Numbered from the stretch's first letter, positions 35,843-44,858 are shown. The stretch: 64,000 bases of DNA from an uncultured Alistipes sp. (GCA_944321175.1 CALUKI010000032.1:62001-126000); one strand, 5' to 3'. Numbers and translations: made by a program. Notes: a model not told the origin generated them from the letters alone.

Positions 35843-36889
35843 TTATTCCGTGCAGAAACGGAACCGGATCGTTTGGCGATAGGACTGTTCCGGACGGAGC
35901 ACCGCCGAGGGGAAATCGGGATGGTTGGGAGCATCGGGGAATCCCTGACACTCGATCGCCACGCCGTCGTAATCGTTGTACGGCCGGCCGCTCTTCGACA
36001 GAGGCGAGCCTGCGAGCCAGTTTCCGGTGTAGATCTGTACGCCGGGTTGTGTCGAACGGACGGTCATCCGCCGTCCCGTATGCGGATCGCGCAGTTCGGC
36101 CACCGGCGATTCGACGCCCGGCCGCCACCCGTCCACGGCCCAGCAGTTGTCATATCCCTTTCCGTAGGCGAGTGCAGGGAAATCGGCGCCCATGTCTCGG
36201 CCGAGCGCCTTTGGCGTGCGGAAGTCCATCGGTGTGCCGGCAACGTCGGCCAGCGTGCCGTCCGGAATCAACGTGTCGTCGGTCGGCAGCCACCGTGAAG
36301 CGTGCAGCCGCAGTTCATGGTCGAGAACCGGACCGCTCTGTTCTCCCGCGAGGTTCCAGTAGGAGTGATTCGTCAGGTTGACGACCGTCGGGGCGTCGCA
36401 CGAGGCTTCGAGAAGGAGGCGGAGTTCGCAATCGTCGTTCCATGTATAGCTTGCGCGGACGCATAGCGTGCCGGGGTATCCCTCTTCGCCGTCGGGACTC
36501 CGGTAGGTGAATGTCACACCGTCCTTCTGCGGATGGCTCTGCCAGATACGGTTTGCAAAACCGGTGGGGCCGCCATGCAGATGGTTGGGACCGTTGTTTA
36601 CGGCGAGCCGGCAGGTGTGTCCGTCCAGCACGAAGCGCCCGCCGGCAATGCGGTTGGCAAAGCGTCCGGGTATCTTGCCGAAACAGGCGCCGTCGCCGAT
36701 GTAGTCGGCGGGGTTCCGGTATCCCAGTGCCACATCGGCCATGCGTCCCTCACGGTCGGGAACGACGACCGCCGCCACACCTGCGCCGACATTGCACAGA
36801 TCGACGTAGGCGCCCGAAGCGTTGGTCACACGGTACAGTTCGATCTCACCCGCGGCGTGCGGTTGTGTGAGGATGCGGGCAACGGTCAT
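35843..36889 (-). CDS. galM: Aldose 1-epimerase (mutarotase)
   Basis: A 348-residue cytoplasmic enzyme that interconverts alpha and beta anomers of galactose and glucose. Signature residues are NNGPNHLHGG (substrate-binding His), NLTNHSYWNL (catalytic His) and the catalytic Glu in AIECQGFPDAPN. No signal peptide is visible. It is the last gene of the gal cluster, starting three bases after the nucleotidyltransferase stop, so the two are translationally coupled. A strong terminator follows. Confidence 0.95.
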   Translation of the reverse strand: MTVARILTQPHAAGEIELYRVTNASGAYVDLCNVGAGVAAVVVPDREGRMADVALGYRNPADYIGDGACFGKIPGRFANRIAGGRFVLDGHTCRLAVNNGPNHLHGGPTGFANRIWQSHPQKDGVTFTYRSPDGEEGYPGTLCVRASYTWNDDCELRLLLEASCDAPTVVNLTNHSYWNLAGEQSGPVLDHELRLHASRWLPTDDTLIPDGTLADVAGTPMDFRTPKALGRDMGADFPALAYGKGYDNCWAVDGWRPGVESPVAELRDPHTGRRMTVRSTQPGVQIYTGNWLAGSPLSKSGRPYNDYDGVAIECQGFPDAPNHPDFPSAVLRPEQSYRQTIRFRFCTE

Positions 36890-36892
36890 GGC

Positions 36893-37792
36893 TCAAAAGA
36901 GTTTTTCCGGATATTCGCCCGCAGCCACCAGTGCGCGGATCTTCTCCACGACGCCCTGCCGGTCGGCGGCGTAGGTCACGCCGAACCATTTGGCCGTCGT
37001 GTCGAGAACCTTGACCGTCGCCGTTCCTTCCGTAATGAGTTTGTTGACCATCAGCGGAATGTAGTATTCGGCCTTCGGGTTGTCGATGTTCGCGCGCAGG
37101 AACTCCCTGAAATACGCTTCCGAATAACGGAAATAGTCGGGCGTGAAGCCCCACATGTTCATCGAGACGGGGGTGTTGTCCTCCGTCGTCGTCGGCTGCC
37201 CGTCGTCGCCCGTGAAGGTGATGCGGCCGTTTACGCGGGCGATGTCCGTGCGCTCGACAACTCCCGTGAGGTATCCCTCCGCGTCGGTCCGGCAGATGCC
37301 CCGCGCCACTGTCCCGCTTTCGGAGAGGGTGTTCCCGACACGGTAGCCCACCATGCAATAGGCGTTTTCGCCTTCGGCCCTGGAGAGCCACTCGCCCAGC
37401 ACGCGGAATCCGTCGCGGCCGTAGAAGTCATCGGCATTGATGACGGCAAAGGGTTCATGGATCGCTGTGCGGCCCATCAGTACGGCATGGTTCGTTCCCC
37501 AAGGTTTGGTGCGTCCTGCAGGGCAGGTGAATCCTTCGGGCAGGTCATCGACCGACTGGAAAACGACTTCGACCGGAATGTGATTCTCGTATTTCGAGAG
37601 CACTTTCTCGCGGAAATCCGCTTCGAAATCGTGGCGGATGACGAAGACGACCTTTCCGAAGCCGCTGCGGATGGCGTCGAAGATCGAATAGTCCATGATC
37701 GTTTCACCGTTGGGCCCGAGGCCGTCCAGCTGTTTGAGTCCGCCGTAACGCGATCCCATGCCGGCGGCCAGTACGAAAAGTGTGGGTTTCAT
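36893..37792 (-). CDS. Sugar-phosphate nucleotidyltransferase
   Basis: A 299-residue NTP_transferase-fold enzyme. The N-terminus MKPTLFVLAAGMGSRYGGLK contains the nucleotide-binding signature, followed by the metal-binding INADDFYG motif. The enzyme should join NTP and a sugar 1-phosphate to make an NDP-sugar and pyrophosphate, but sequence alone does not tell which base or sugar. Position is informative: it lies between galE and galM in a cluster that has galK but no galT, so a role as UTP:hexose-1-phosphate uridylyltransferase that bypasses GalT is attractive. The start at 37792 was chosen because it gives the conserved N-terminus. Confidence 0.85.
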   Translation of the reverse strand: MKPTLFVLAAGMGSRYGGLKQLDGLGPNGETIMDYSIFDAIRSGFGKVVFVIRHDFEADFREKVLSKYENHIPVEVVFQSVDDLPEGFTCPAGRTKPWGTNHAVLMGRTAIHEPFAVINADDFYGRDGFRVLGEWLSRAEGENAYCMVGYRVGNTLSESGTVARGICRTDAEGYLTGVVERTDIARVNGRITFTGDDGQPTTTEDNTPVSMNMWGFTPDYFRYSEAYFREFLRANIDNPKAEYYIPLMVNKLITEGTATVKVLDTTAKWFGVTYAADRQGVVEKIRALVAAGEYPEKLF

Positions 37793-37877
37793 TGTCTTGT
37801 TCCGAATTTGGGGCGGCCGGCCGGTAAGGTGGAAGATCTCCCTTCCGCTGCCCGATCCGGCCGCAAAGGTTTTTTTG

Positions 37878-38906
37878 TTATTGGATCTTCCGGATATGTT
37901 TTTCCCAGGCCCATGCGGCTCGCAGCGTCTCTTCGAGCGGCCGTTCGGCCCGCCAGCCCAATTCGTCGTTGGCCCGTTGCGTGTCGGCCCAGACGGCCGG
38001 TACGTCACCGGCACGCCGTCCTGCGATCCGGTAATTGAGTTTCAGCCCGTTTGCCTTTTCGAAGCCGTGTACGAGTTCGAGCACCGAAACGGGACGTCCC
38101 GTTCCGACGTTGAAAATCTCATACGGCTGTTTCATCCTGCCTTGTGTCATGCGCGTCACGGCCGCCACATGCGCCTTGGCCAGATCGACGATGTCGATGT
38201 AGTCGCGCAGACAGGTGCCGTCGGGCGTAGGGTAGTCGTTGCCGAAGACCGAGAGGCATTCGCGGATGCCGGCCGCCGTCTGTGTGATGTAGGGCACCAG
38301 ATTCTGCGGCACGCCGCGCGGCAGCTCGCCGATGAGCGCCGACGGGTGGGCGCCGATGGGATTGAAGTAGCGCAGCGCAATGCCGTTTAAGCCCGCATAG
38401 GCCGTGCAGCAGTCGCGCAGGATGTCTTCGGCCATCTGCTTCGTGTTTCCGTAGGGGGACGTTGCCGGCTTGCGGGGCGTCTGCTCCGTGACCGGCAGCG
38501 TATCTGCGTCGCCATAGACGGTCGCCGACGAGGAGAAAAGAATATTCGGGCGTCCGAATTCGCGCATCAGCGCACAGATGTTCATGAACGACGTGAGGTT
38601 GTTGCGGTAGTATTTCAGCGGTTCGCCGACCGATTCGCCGACCGCTTTGAAGGCGGCGAAATGGATGACCGAGTCGAAATCATAACGTTCGAAGATCTGC
38701 CGCAGTGCCTTTTCGTCGCAGGTGTCCACCTGTTCGAAGGGGACATCGGCGCCGGAGATGCGTCGCACGCCCTCAACGGCCGCCATCTCCGAATTGGAGA
38801 GGTTGTCGATGATGACGACGCCGTAACCGGCTGCAAGCAGTTCGACGGCGGTGTGCGTGCCGATATAGCCGGCGCCGCCCGAAACCAGAACGGTCTGTTT
38901 TGCCAT
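37878..38906 (-). CDS. galE: UDP-glucose 4-epimerase
   Basis: A 342-residue extended short-chain dehydrogenase. It has the NAD-binding GGAGYIGTHT motif, FAAFKAVGESV, SSSATVYG and the catalytic Tyr152-x-x-x-Lys156 in SPYGNTK. RYFNPIGAHPS and RDYIDIVDLA are typical of GalE and separate it from other NDP-sugar epimerases. It interconverts UDP-galactose and UDP-glucose in the cytoplasm. The gene lies 85 nt upstream of the nucleotidyltransferase and 75 nt after the phosphoesterase stop, all on one strand. Confidence 0.95.
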   Translation of the reverse strand: MAKQTVLVSGGAGYIGTHTAVELLAAGYGVVIIDNLSNSEMAAVEGVRRISGADVPFEQVDTCDEKALRQIFERYDFDSVIHFAAFKAVGESVGEPLKYYRNNLTSFMNICALMREFGRPNILFSSSATVYGDADTLPVTEQTPRKPATSPYGNTKQMAEDILRDCCTAYAGLNGIALRYFNPIGAHPSALIGELPRGVPQNLVPYITQTAAGIRECLSVFGNDYPTPDGTCLRDYIDIVDLAKAHVAAVTRMTQGRMKQPYEIFNVGTGRPVSVLELVHGFEKANGLKLNYRIAGRRAGDVPAVWADTQRANDELGWRAERPLEETLRAAWAWEKHIRKIQ

Positions 38907-38981
38907 ACTGTAAAGTATTTGTGACGTCCGAAGGTCGTGCAATGCCTCTTGTTGCCTCTCTCTTCGATTATCGGTTGTCTG

Positions 38982-40055
38982 TTATTTCATATCGAACGTG
39001 AACTGATCGTACTCGGCCGTGCGCCACGCCTTGTCGCAGGTGACGGGCGAAAGCGCGAAGAGCGGCGAGAAGGTCCGTACCGAAACGGTGTGTCCGTCGG
39101 GCAGGAACTCCAGAATCCGCAGCCAGCAGTCCCCGCCGTTGCCGTGCCATTGTCCGTCGGCCGTTTGGGCATTGAACATCATTTGTGTGACGCTTTTGCC
39201 TGCGGCGTTCTTGTCCGTGCGGAATCCGACCGTCTCGAAGTAGTTCATCGTCGGATGGCACTCATGTCCGCATACGACCAGCCGGATATTGGATGACGGA
39301 TAGACGAGTTTGTCCCAAATAGCCTGCTGGTAGTTGGCATCGGTCAATTCGTAGGGTTCCGACTTTTTGCGTTTCCCATCCCATGTGATGAACGAGTGGG
39401 TAAGCAGGATGACGCGGTAGTCCCTGTACTGCGGACTCGCAACAAGGTTCCGAGCCCATTCGATCGCTTCGTCGCGCGGAGCGAATTCAAGCGATACGAC
39501 GAGCAGATCTCCCCATGTATCGGTATGGAATTCATAGGCGGCATTTTCCAGCGAAGGGATGCCGGCGGCATTGTTGCAGACCGAAACGATCGTATGGCGC
39601 CAGCATTCGTTGCGGGTCATGGGAAAATATTCGGGGAAGCGCGTCAGGCGGTTTTCCGACTTGGTGTATCCGTAGTCGTGGTTGCCCGTGCAGATGATGT
39701 AGGGCAGTTTCCCGTCGAGGCGTTCGAAGGCGCGTGAGGCGGCCCGCCACTGTTCGGCACTCGTCTGGTCGGTTTTGCGGAAAGCCAGCGGAATGGCGGT
39801 TTCATTCTGTTCGACCAGATCGCCCGTACAGAGTGCCGTAAGCATGTTGAGCGAATCGACGGCTCCGGCAACCCATGCCGTTTGCAACTCGAAGAGCGGC
39901 TGGTTGGCCGCAAACTTGTTGTAGCTCTGCGGATCGGGTATGATCACGATCGAGAAGGATTGCGGATTGCTCAGATGTGCGCGTAACGGGTAATTCTGAG
40001 CCTGTGACGCGGATGCACAGAGCAACAGTCCGAATAGGATGGTGATTTTTTTCAT
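38982..40055 (-). CDS. Exported calcineurin-like phosphoesterase
   Basis: A 357-residue protein with a signal peptide (MKKITILFGLLLCASASQAQ). Metallophosphoesterase motifs appear in order: IIPDPQSY, CTGDLVEQN, CTGNHDYGY, LLTHSF and VCGHECH, supplying the Asp, Asn and His ligands of a two-metal centre. The substrate is unknown. Its location between galK and galE is odd because the rest of the cluster is cytoplasmic; a role in releasing sugar from a phosphorylated compound in the periplasm is possible but unproven. The start at 40055 gives a normal signal peptide; longer frames run back into galK. Confidence 0.88.
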   Translation of the reverse strand: MKKITILFGLLLCASASQAQNYPLRAHLSNPQSFSIVIIPDPQSYNKFAANQPLFELQTAWVAGAVDSLNMLTALCTGDLVEQNETAIPLAFRKTDQTSAEQWRAASRAFERLDGKLPYIICTGNHDYGYTKSENRLTRFPEYFPMTRNECWRHTIVSVCNNAAGIPSLENAAYEFHTDTWGDLLVVSLEFAPRDEAIEWARNLVASPQYRDYRVILLTHSFITWDGKRKKSEPYELTDANYQQAIWDKLVYPSSNIRLVVCGHECHPTMNYFETVGFRTDKNAAGKSVTQMMFNAQTADGQWHGNGGDCWLRILEFLPDGHTVSVRTFSPLFALSPVTCDKAWRTAEYDQFTFDMK

Positions 40056-40107
40056 AAAATAGGTAAAAATACTTGTTGTTTGTCGTTCGTTTTGACCTGG
40101 AGCCGGT

Positions 40108-41241
40108 TTATCCGATTTTGTGCGCACCGTCCGAGATGACGACGGGATAGACTTTGGGCGCATGGCCGAAACGCTCGGCAAAACGCGCCGAAGCCGTCGT
40201 GATGAAGTCTTCATAGGTGCCGTCGGCCACGAGGTTGATCGTACAGCCGCCGAATCCGCCGCCCATCATGCGGGCGCCCGTGACGTTGCATTCGCGTGCC
40301 GTACCGACCAGAAAATCAAGCTCTTCGCAACTCACCTCGTAATCTTTCGACAGCCCGTCGTGGGTTTCATACATGCGTGCGCCGACAGTCCCGTAGTCGC
40401 CGCGCTGCAGGGCCTCGCAGACATCCATCACGCGCCGTTCTTCGCCGATGACAAAGCGTGCCCGACGGTAATCCTCCTCGGAGATGCGATCCTTGACGGC
40501 ATCAAGCCGCTCCATCGTCGCACCGCGCAGAAATTCCTGTCCGAGAACTTTGGCCACACGTTCGCACGAAGCGCGGCGGTCGTTGTAGGGCGAACCGACG
40601 AGTTCGTGCTTGACGACCGTATCGAGCAATACGAGCCGGTATCCGTGCGGATCGAAGGGGAAGTATTCGAACTCCATCGATCGGCAGTCGAGCCGCATGA
40701 GATTGCCTTTGCGGCCGAAGATCGAGGCGAACTGGTCCATGATGCCGCACTTCACGCCGCAATAGTTGTGTTCGGTAGCCTGTCCGATGCGGGCGAGCTC
40801 GAATTTGTCGATGCCCAGATCGAACAGATCGTTGAGCGCGAAGGCGAAGGCCGATTCGAGGGCTGCGGACGATGACATGCCGGCCCCCAGCGGAACGTCT
40901 CCGGAGAAAGCCGCGTCGAAGCCTCCGATCTTGCCGCCGCGTTTGATGATTTCACGGCAGACGCCGAAAATATACCGGGCCCACGATGCCGCAGGCTTAT
41001 CTTCCTCGTTCAGCCCGAATTCCGCCGAGTCATCCAGATCGATTGCGTAGGCGCGTACCCGTTCCGAGCCGTTCGGACGGACCATCGCCGTGATGCCGCA
41101 ATCGACGGCTCCCGGAAAGACGAATCCGCCATTGTAGTCGGTATGCTCTCCGATGAGATTGATACGTCCGGCAGAGGCATAAAGCGGGCCTTGCGTATTG
41201 AAATGCTGCTTGAACGCGGTGCGTACTTTGGATTCCATCAT
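40108..41241 (-). CDS. galK: Galactokinase
   Basis: A 377-residue GHMP kinase. The galactokinase signature GRINLIGEHTDYNGGFVFPG lies at about 26-45, the ATP-binding PLGAGMSSSAALE at about 116-128, and CGIMDQFAS with the catalytic Asp follows. The C-terminal GARMMGGGFGGCTINL is the third GHMP motif. It phosphorylates galactose at C1. It is the promoter-proximal gene of the cluster; two adjacent ATGs occur at the start and either may be used. Confidence 0.96.
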   Translation of the reverse strand: MMESKVRTAFKQHFNTQGPLYASAGRINLIGEHTDYNGGFVFPGAVDCGITAMVRPNGSERVRAYAIDLDDSAEFGLNEEDKPAASWARYIFGVCREIIKRGGKIGGFDAAFSGDVPLGAGMSSSAALESAFAFALNDLFDLGIDKFELARIGQATEHNYCGVKCGIMDQFASIFGRKGNLMRLDCRSMEFEYFPFDPHGYRLVLLDTVVKHELVGSPYNDRRASCERVAKVLGQEFLRGATMERLDAVKDRISEEDYRRARFVIGEERRVMDVCEALQRGDYGTVGARMYETHDGLSKDYEVSCEELDFLVGTARECNVTGARMMGGGFGGCTINLVADGTYEDFITTASARFAERFGHAPKVYPVVISDGAHKIG

Positions 41242-41280
41242 AATCAGTAAGGTAACAGGTGTGTTTATTTTAATATTTTA

Positions 41281-41288
41281 CAAATATA
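41281..41288 (-). promoter_or_regulatory. -7 promoter box before galK
   Basis: TATATTTG on the minus strand, 39 nt before the galK start. The matching -33 position reads TTTTA rather than TTTG, so this promoter is weak or regulated. Confidence 0.5.
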
Positions 41289-41415
41289 CGAAAAAGTCGT
41301 TAAAATCGCGCCGCAGTGAAAAAGTTTACCCGTTGTCCGCGATGGTGCGGCAGCTGCGGCGGGGCGGCGCAAGCCGAAACGGCCTTCATAAATACCCTGT
41401 TGCCGAAGCGTTGTT

Positions 41416-42375
41416 TCAGTCGCGATGCGGCAGCATGATCTTTTGCCGGATTACGGCGAGCATGTCGTCAGTCATGCGGGAGAGATCCCATTCGGGTTTC
41501 CAGCCCCACTCTTCACGGGCGCAGGTGTCGTCGAGCGAATTCGGCCAGCTGCGGGCGATCTCCTCCTTGACGGGATCGATGTCGAAATCCATCTCGAACG
41601 AAGGGATGCGTTTGCGGATTTCGGCGGCGATGATGTCGGGGGTGAAGCTCATCGAGGCGATATTGAAACTGTTGCGGTGCCTGAGCCGGGCGGGATCGGC
41701 CTCCATCAGCTCCACGCATGCGCGCAACACGTCGGGCATGTAGATCATGTCCATATAGACGTCGTGCGGTACGGCACAGGTATAACGTCCGTGCCGGATC
41801 GCTTCGTAGTAGATTTCGACGGCATAATCGGTCGTTCCGCCGCCGGGAAGCGTCACATTGGAGATGATGCCGGGAAAGCGGATCGAGCGGGTGTCGAGTC
41901 CGTATTTGTGGTAATAGTAGTTTCCGAGCATTTCGCCGGTCACCTTGCAGATGCCATAGATGGTTGTAGGCTGCATGATGGTATCCTGCGGGGTCTTGTC
42001 TTTGGGCGAGGAGGGGCCGAAAGCTCCGATGGAGCTGGGCGTGAACAGCGCGCAATGGTGCTGCCGGGCGACTTCGAGCGAATTCATCAGGGCTCCGATA
42101 TTGACATGCCAGGCCATTTGGGGGTTCCGTTCTCCGACGGCAGAAAGGAGCGCGACGAGATTGAAGATGGAATCGATGTTGTATCGGGCGACGACAGAAG
42201 CCATGGAGGTGGCATTTAGAGCATCGAGGACCTCGAAAGGCCCGTCGGCAGCCAGCGCCTTGCAATCCCGGACGTCGGTAGCGACGACATTGCCGGAGCC
42301 GTAGGTTTTGCGCAGGAAGGTTGTGAGTTCGGAACCGATCTGTCCGCCGGCGCCGATAATGAGTATTTTTTTCAT
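41416..42375 (-). CDS. tdh: Short-chain L-threonine 3-dehydrogenase
   Basis: A 319-residue extended short-chain dehydrogenase with the NAD-binding start MKKILIIGAGGQIGSELTTFL, a catalytic Ser/Tyr/Lys set in TPSSIGAFGP and YGICKVTGE, and RFPGIISNVTLPGGGTTDYA, which marks the threonine dehydrogenase branch of the family rather than sugar epimerases. It oxidises L-threonine to 2-amino-3-oxobutyrate, normally cleaved to glycine and acetyl-CoA by Kbl; no kbl is nearby. It is often labelled simply as an NAD-dependent epimerase. It has its own divergent promoter next to the tRNA-Thr gene. Confidence 0.87.
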   Translation of the reverse strand: MKKILIIGAGGQIGSELTTFLRKTYGSGNVVATDVRDCKALAADGPFEVLDALNATSMASVVARYNIDSIFNLVALLSAVGERNPQMAWHVNIGALMNSLEVARQHHCALFTPSSIGAFGPSSPKDKTPQDTIMQPTTIYGICKVTGEMLGNYYYHKYGLDTRSIRFPGIISNVTLPGGGTTDYAVEIYYEAIRHGRYTCAVPHDVYMDMIYMPDVLRACVELMEADPARLRHRNSFNIASMSFTPDIIAAEIRKRIPSFEMDFDIDPVKEEIARSWPNSLDDTCAREEWGWKPEWDLSRMTDDMLAVIRQKIMLPHRD

Positions 42376-42433
42376 GACAGGAGGTTATGGCGAAACTTTT
42401 GCATTGGGGCAATGTTCTGGTTGAAAGCGGAAG

Positions 42434-42465
42434 TAAAGGTACGAATAAAAGATGAAAAGCGGCAA
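42434..42465 (-). promoter_or_regulatory. Probable promoter of the threonine dehydrogenase gene
   Basis: Minus strand TTG (42465-42463), 21-nt spacer and TACCTTTA (42441-42434), one base away from the -7 consensus. Divergent from the tRNA-Thr promoter a few bases to the right. Confidence 0.55.
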
Positions 42466-42470
42466 TTTTT

Positions 42471-42501
42471 TTTGCTGTTTCAAATTTGTTGCTTATTTTT
42501 G
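42471..42501 (+). promoter_or_regulatory. Promoter of tRNA-Thr
   Basis: TTTG (42471-42474), 19-nt spacer and TATTTTTG (42494-42501), about 20 nt before the mature tRNA end. Confidence 0.8.
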
Positions 42502-42520
42502 CAGCGCTTTAGGGCGGAAT

Positions 42521-42592
<72 letters not shown>

Positions 42593-42602
42593 CTAAAAAA
42601 TC

Positions 42603-42634
42603 AAGAGGTTACGGTTTAAGTAGCCTCTTTTTTT
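42603..42634 (+). terminator. Terminator of tRNA-Thr
   Basis: AAGAGGTTAC pairs with GTAGCCTCTT (one wobble) around a short loop, followed by seven T. Confidence 0.85.
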
Positions 42635-42828
42635 GTGCCGTTCCTTTCATGGGAACCGTGGGCAAACCCAGGCATGCGGAGACCTGCAACGGGGCTCTGA
42701 CGGGGAAATGCCTGACCCGGCATTAGAATCTGTTGCTGCCGATTGCCCGTTCGGGATTCGGCTGCGCAAAAAGCGGCGCAAAAAACGGAATCCGTGCGTT
42801 CCGTGTCCGGTCAGGGTACCTGGGGCGC

Positions 42829-43728
42829 TTATTCATCGGCCCTCATCTCGATTATCTCACGGACGAAAAATGTCCCTGCATAATCCGCTGCCAGCCCCTC
42901 CTCCCATTTGCCGTTGTATTCCAGTCTCAGCGTTGCATGAACCGGATTCCCGTTTTTGATGCCGCCTGTCAGCCGGTCGTATCGTTCGGCAAGACATCCT
43001 GTTTTGTCGATGATCCAATATGCCTCTCCGACTCCGTCCGGAGTGAATGAGCGTACTTCGTGCCCGATCTCCAATGTGCCGGTTCGGGTGTAAAGGATGT
43101 CGGCCGATAAATGCCCGTCATCGGGAGTGTCCGTAATCTCGACGCTTCGCTCGTCGAACAACGGTGCTTCCTGCCCGATTTCGAGAAACAGGGCGATATC
43201 GGGATGGGTATCGTGAATTTCGAAATAGCGCATGCCGCTGTTGCCGATCCCCCAGCCGCTGCAGGTGCAGGGAACCGGTTCATGCTGCATTTGTGCCTGT
43301 ATGGATTGTCCGTATTCTCCGGTAGGGACCAAAACATAACGTTTGACATTCGGCCGGCCGCTTTCGATCTCCTGGAAGCGGCCTGTTTCCTTGTCGTTCC
43401 AACCGGTTTGTTCCCGCAATTGGCCGATGACGTCATCGATCGTTTTGTTTTCCAGCCTGAAAAGCTGCATTACGCGGCGGGGCGCATTGTCGCCGTTGCG
43501 GACGATGACGGCTCCCGGCAGTTCGGGATCCGCCATTAAACGGACTTCGGCGCTGTTCTGAGCCCAGAACCGCAGTCCCGCGCCTTCGGTTCTGTGCCAC
43601 TGGAATCCTTCATAAACGGGTCGTTCCGGCATGATTTCTATCCATTCGCCGCCAAGCCGTGATTTGGCCGCGGGGTTGCAGGCGGAGAGCATGACGGTTA
43701 ATAAAAAGAAAAGAGACGCCTTTTTCAT
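42829..43728 (-). CDS. Lipoprotein, possibly lipocalin/NlpE-like
   Basis: A 299-residue lipoprotein (lipobox MLSAC). After the Cys, GGEWIEIMPERPVYEGFQW resembles the opening strand of lipocalin-like proteins of Bacteroidota. The C-terminal third (GTLEIGHEVRSFTPDG, YWIIDKTG, TGGIKNGNPVHATLRL) recalls NlpE-type beta barrels. The middle contains several Cys near CTCSGWGIGNSG. I cannot assign a function; a small-ligand or stress-related envelope role is possible. The start at 43728 gives a clean signal peptide. The gene is monocistronic between two tRNA genes. Confidence 0.8.
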   Translation of the reverse strand: MKKASLFFLLTVMLSACNPAAKSRLGGEWIEIMPERPVYEGFQWHRTEGAGLRFWAQNSAEVRLMADPELPGAVIVRNGDNAPRRVMQLFRLENKTIDDVIGQLREQTGWNDKETGRFQEIESGRPNVKRYVLVPTGEYGQSIQAQMQHEPVPCTCSGWGIGNSGMRYFEIHDTHPDIALFLEIGQEAPLFDERSVEITDTPDDGHLSADILYTRTGTLEIGHEVRSFTPDGVGEAYWIIDKTGCLAERYDRLTGGIKNGNPVHATLRLEYNGKWEEGLAADYAGTFFVREIIEMRADE

Positions 43729-43772
43729 GGTTTCTTGCAACGCATATTCTTGCCCGCATGGGCATTGCCGGA

Positions 43773-43803
43773 TAAAGCTAAGCATTAATTTCCAATTCGG
43801 CAA
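43773..43803 (-). promoter_or_regulatory. Probable promoter of the lipoprotein gene
   Basis: Minus strand TTG (43803-43801), 20-nt spacer and TAGCTTTA (43780-43773), one base from the -7 consensus; the start codon is 45 nt downstream. Confidence 0.55.
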
Positions 43804-43876
43804 TTTTTCCGAACTATTTGGACATTGTCGGATCGGTTCAGATGAATTTTGAAATAATGCCGGCCTGTTCCGAAAA

Positions 43877-43908
43877 TTTGGTAATGTAAAAATAAGATTA
43901 TACTTTTG
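43877..43908 (+). promoter_or_regulatory. Promoter of tRNA-Ser
   Basis: TTTG (43877-43880), 20-nt spacer and TACTTTTG (43901-43908). The mature tRNA begins five bases later, so the 5' leader is extremely short or absent. Confidence 0.8.
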
Positions 43909-43912
43909 TCGC

Positions 43913-43997
43913 GGAAAGATGGCAGAGAGGTCGATTGCGGCGGTCTTGAAAACCGTTGAGCTGCGAGGCTCCGGGGGTTCGAATCCCTCTCTTTCCG
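43913..43997 (+). tRNA. tRNA-Ser(TGA)
   Basis: An 85-nt class II tRNA with a long variable arm. Acceptor GGAAAGA pairs with TCTTTCC, the anticodon stem GCGGT/ACCGT encloses CTTGAAA (anticodon TGA), the T loop reads TTCGAAT and the discriminator is G. CCA is not encoded. Confidence 0.96.
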
Positions 43998-44550
43998 CAA
44001 GGAGAGGAAGCCGGCGTCATGCGATGCCGGCTTTTGCCTTTTCCGGCTCTTGCCGCATCATGCCTCCGGAGAGACGGGCCGCCTGTTTTTAAGGTACGGC
44101 AGACCGGATTCCGCCGGTATGGCGCATCGACAAATCCGGCTGCCGTCTCTGTCGGTGCGGCATCGGGAGCCGGACGCCGCATCCTTACGGGAAAGAAGCC
44201 GCCCGTTTCGTGGCCGGGGAATTCCGATTCCATCTTTATACTTTGATTTTCCGAATGATAGTTTTTCAAAAAAGATTCGTATATTTGTCTCGTTAGGAAA
44301 TCCTCGTTACATAAGGTCCGGAGACGTCGCACAGACCGTATGCCGGCCCTTGAGGATTCGGTGAAGGGCTTTCCGGCGGCGCATGGCCGTTATGGGCGGA
44401 TCGATGCATGCAGGGGGATGCCTGTGCCGAATCCAGATTTCCGTGGATCTGCGATGCTTGTTCCGATGATATTGAGCCGATTGTCGGGGAAAGGGCCGGT
44501 TTGCGGGATCGAACGGTTTGTTGATGTTGTTAAATTATACCCTCTCGGTT
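43998..44550. other. Intergenic region between tRNA-Ser and the HU gene
   Basis: About 550 nt without a supported gene. It contains the tRNA-Ser terminator and an orphan -7 box (TATATTTG, 44280-44287) pointing towards HU; a short RNA beginning near 44290 is possible but nothing in it folds convincingly. Small open frames here look random. Confidence 0.5.
44008..44036 (+). terminator. Terminator of tRNA-Ser
   Basis: AAGCCGGCGTC and GATGCCGGCTT form an 11-bp stem (one G-T pair) with loop ATGC, followed by TT and a T-rich stretch. Confidence 0.85.
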
Positions 44551-44814
44551 ATGAACAAGACGCAATTGGCGGAAGCGATGGCGCAGGAGTCGGGACTTTC
44601 GAAGATCGATGCGACAAAGGCGCTCAATGCCTTTATACAGGTGACCGTGCGGACGTTGCGCGCCGACGGGAAGATTCTCCTTACGGGACTGGGGACGTTC
44701 ACGACGGTCCGTTATGCCGAACGTATGGGCCGCAATCCCCGTTCGGGAGCTCCCGTGCGTATTCCGGCGCGCCGTGTCGTGCGTTTCCGGCCTTCCCGGA
44801 CAATGGAGGAGTAA
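44551..44814 (+). CDS. HU-family DNA-binding protein
   Basis: An 87-residue HU/IHF-type nucleoid protein. It begins MNKTQLAEAMAQESGLSK, has GKILLTGLGTF at the centre and the DNA-clasping arm GRNPRSGAPVRIPARRVVRF at the C-terminus. Length is that of ordinary HU. It would act as a dimer that bends DNA. The start at 44551 gives the conserved N-terminus. It is the only gene of its transcript as far as can be seen. Confidence 0.93.
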   Translation: MNKTQLAEAMAQESGLSKIDATKALNAFIQVTVRTLRADGKILLTGLGTFTTVRYAERMGRNPRSGAPVRIPARRVVRFRPSRTMEE

Positions 44815-44827
44815 CTTGTGCATCCTG

Positions 44828-44858
44828 TTGGCCGTTTCGGTGAAAATCATTACCTTTG
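44828..44858 (+). promoter_or_regulatory. Promoter of the aminotransferase gene
   Basis: TTG (44828-44830), 20-nt spacer and TACCTTTG (44851-44858). The leader to the ATG at 44942 is about 80 nt. Confidence 0.78.

Noticed and set aside
44340..44843. 167-residue open frame across the HU gene
   Set aside because: Overlaps HU in another frame and has no conserved feature.
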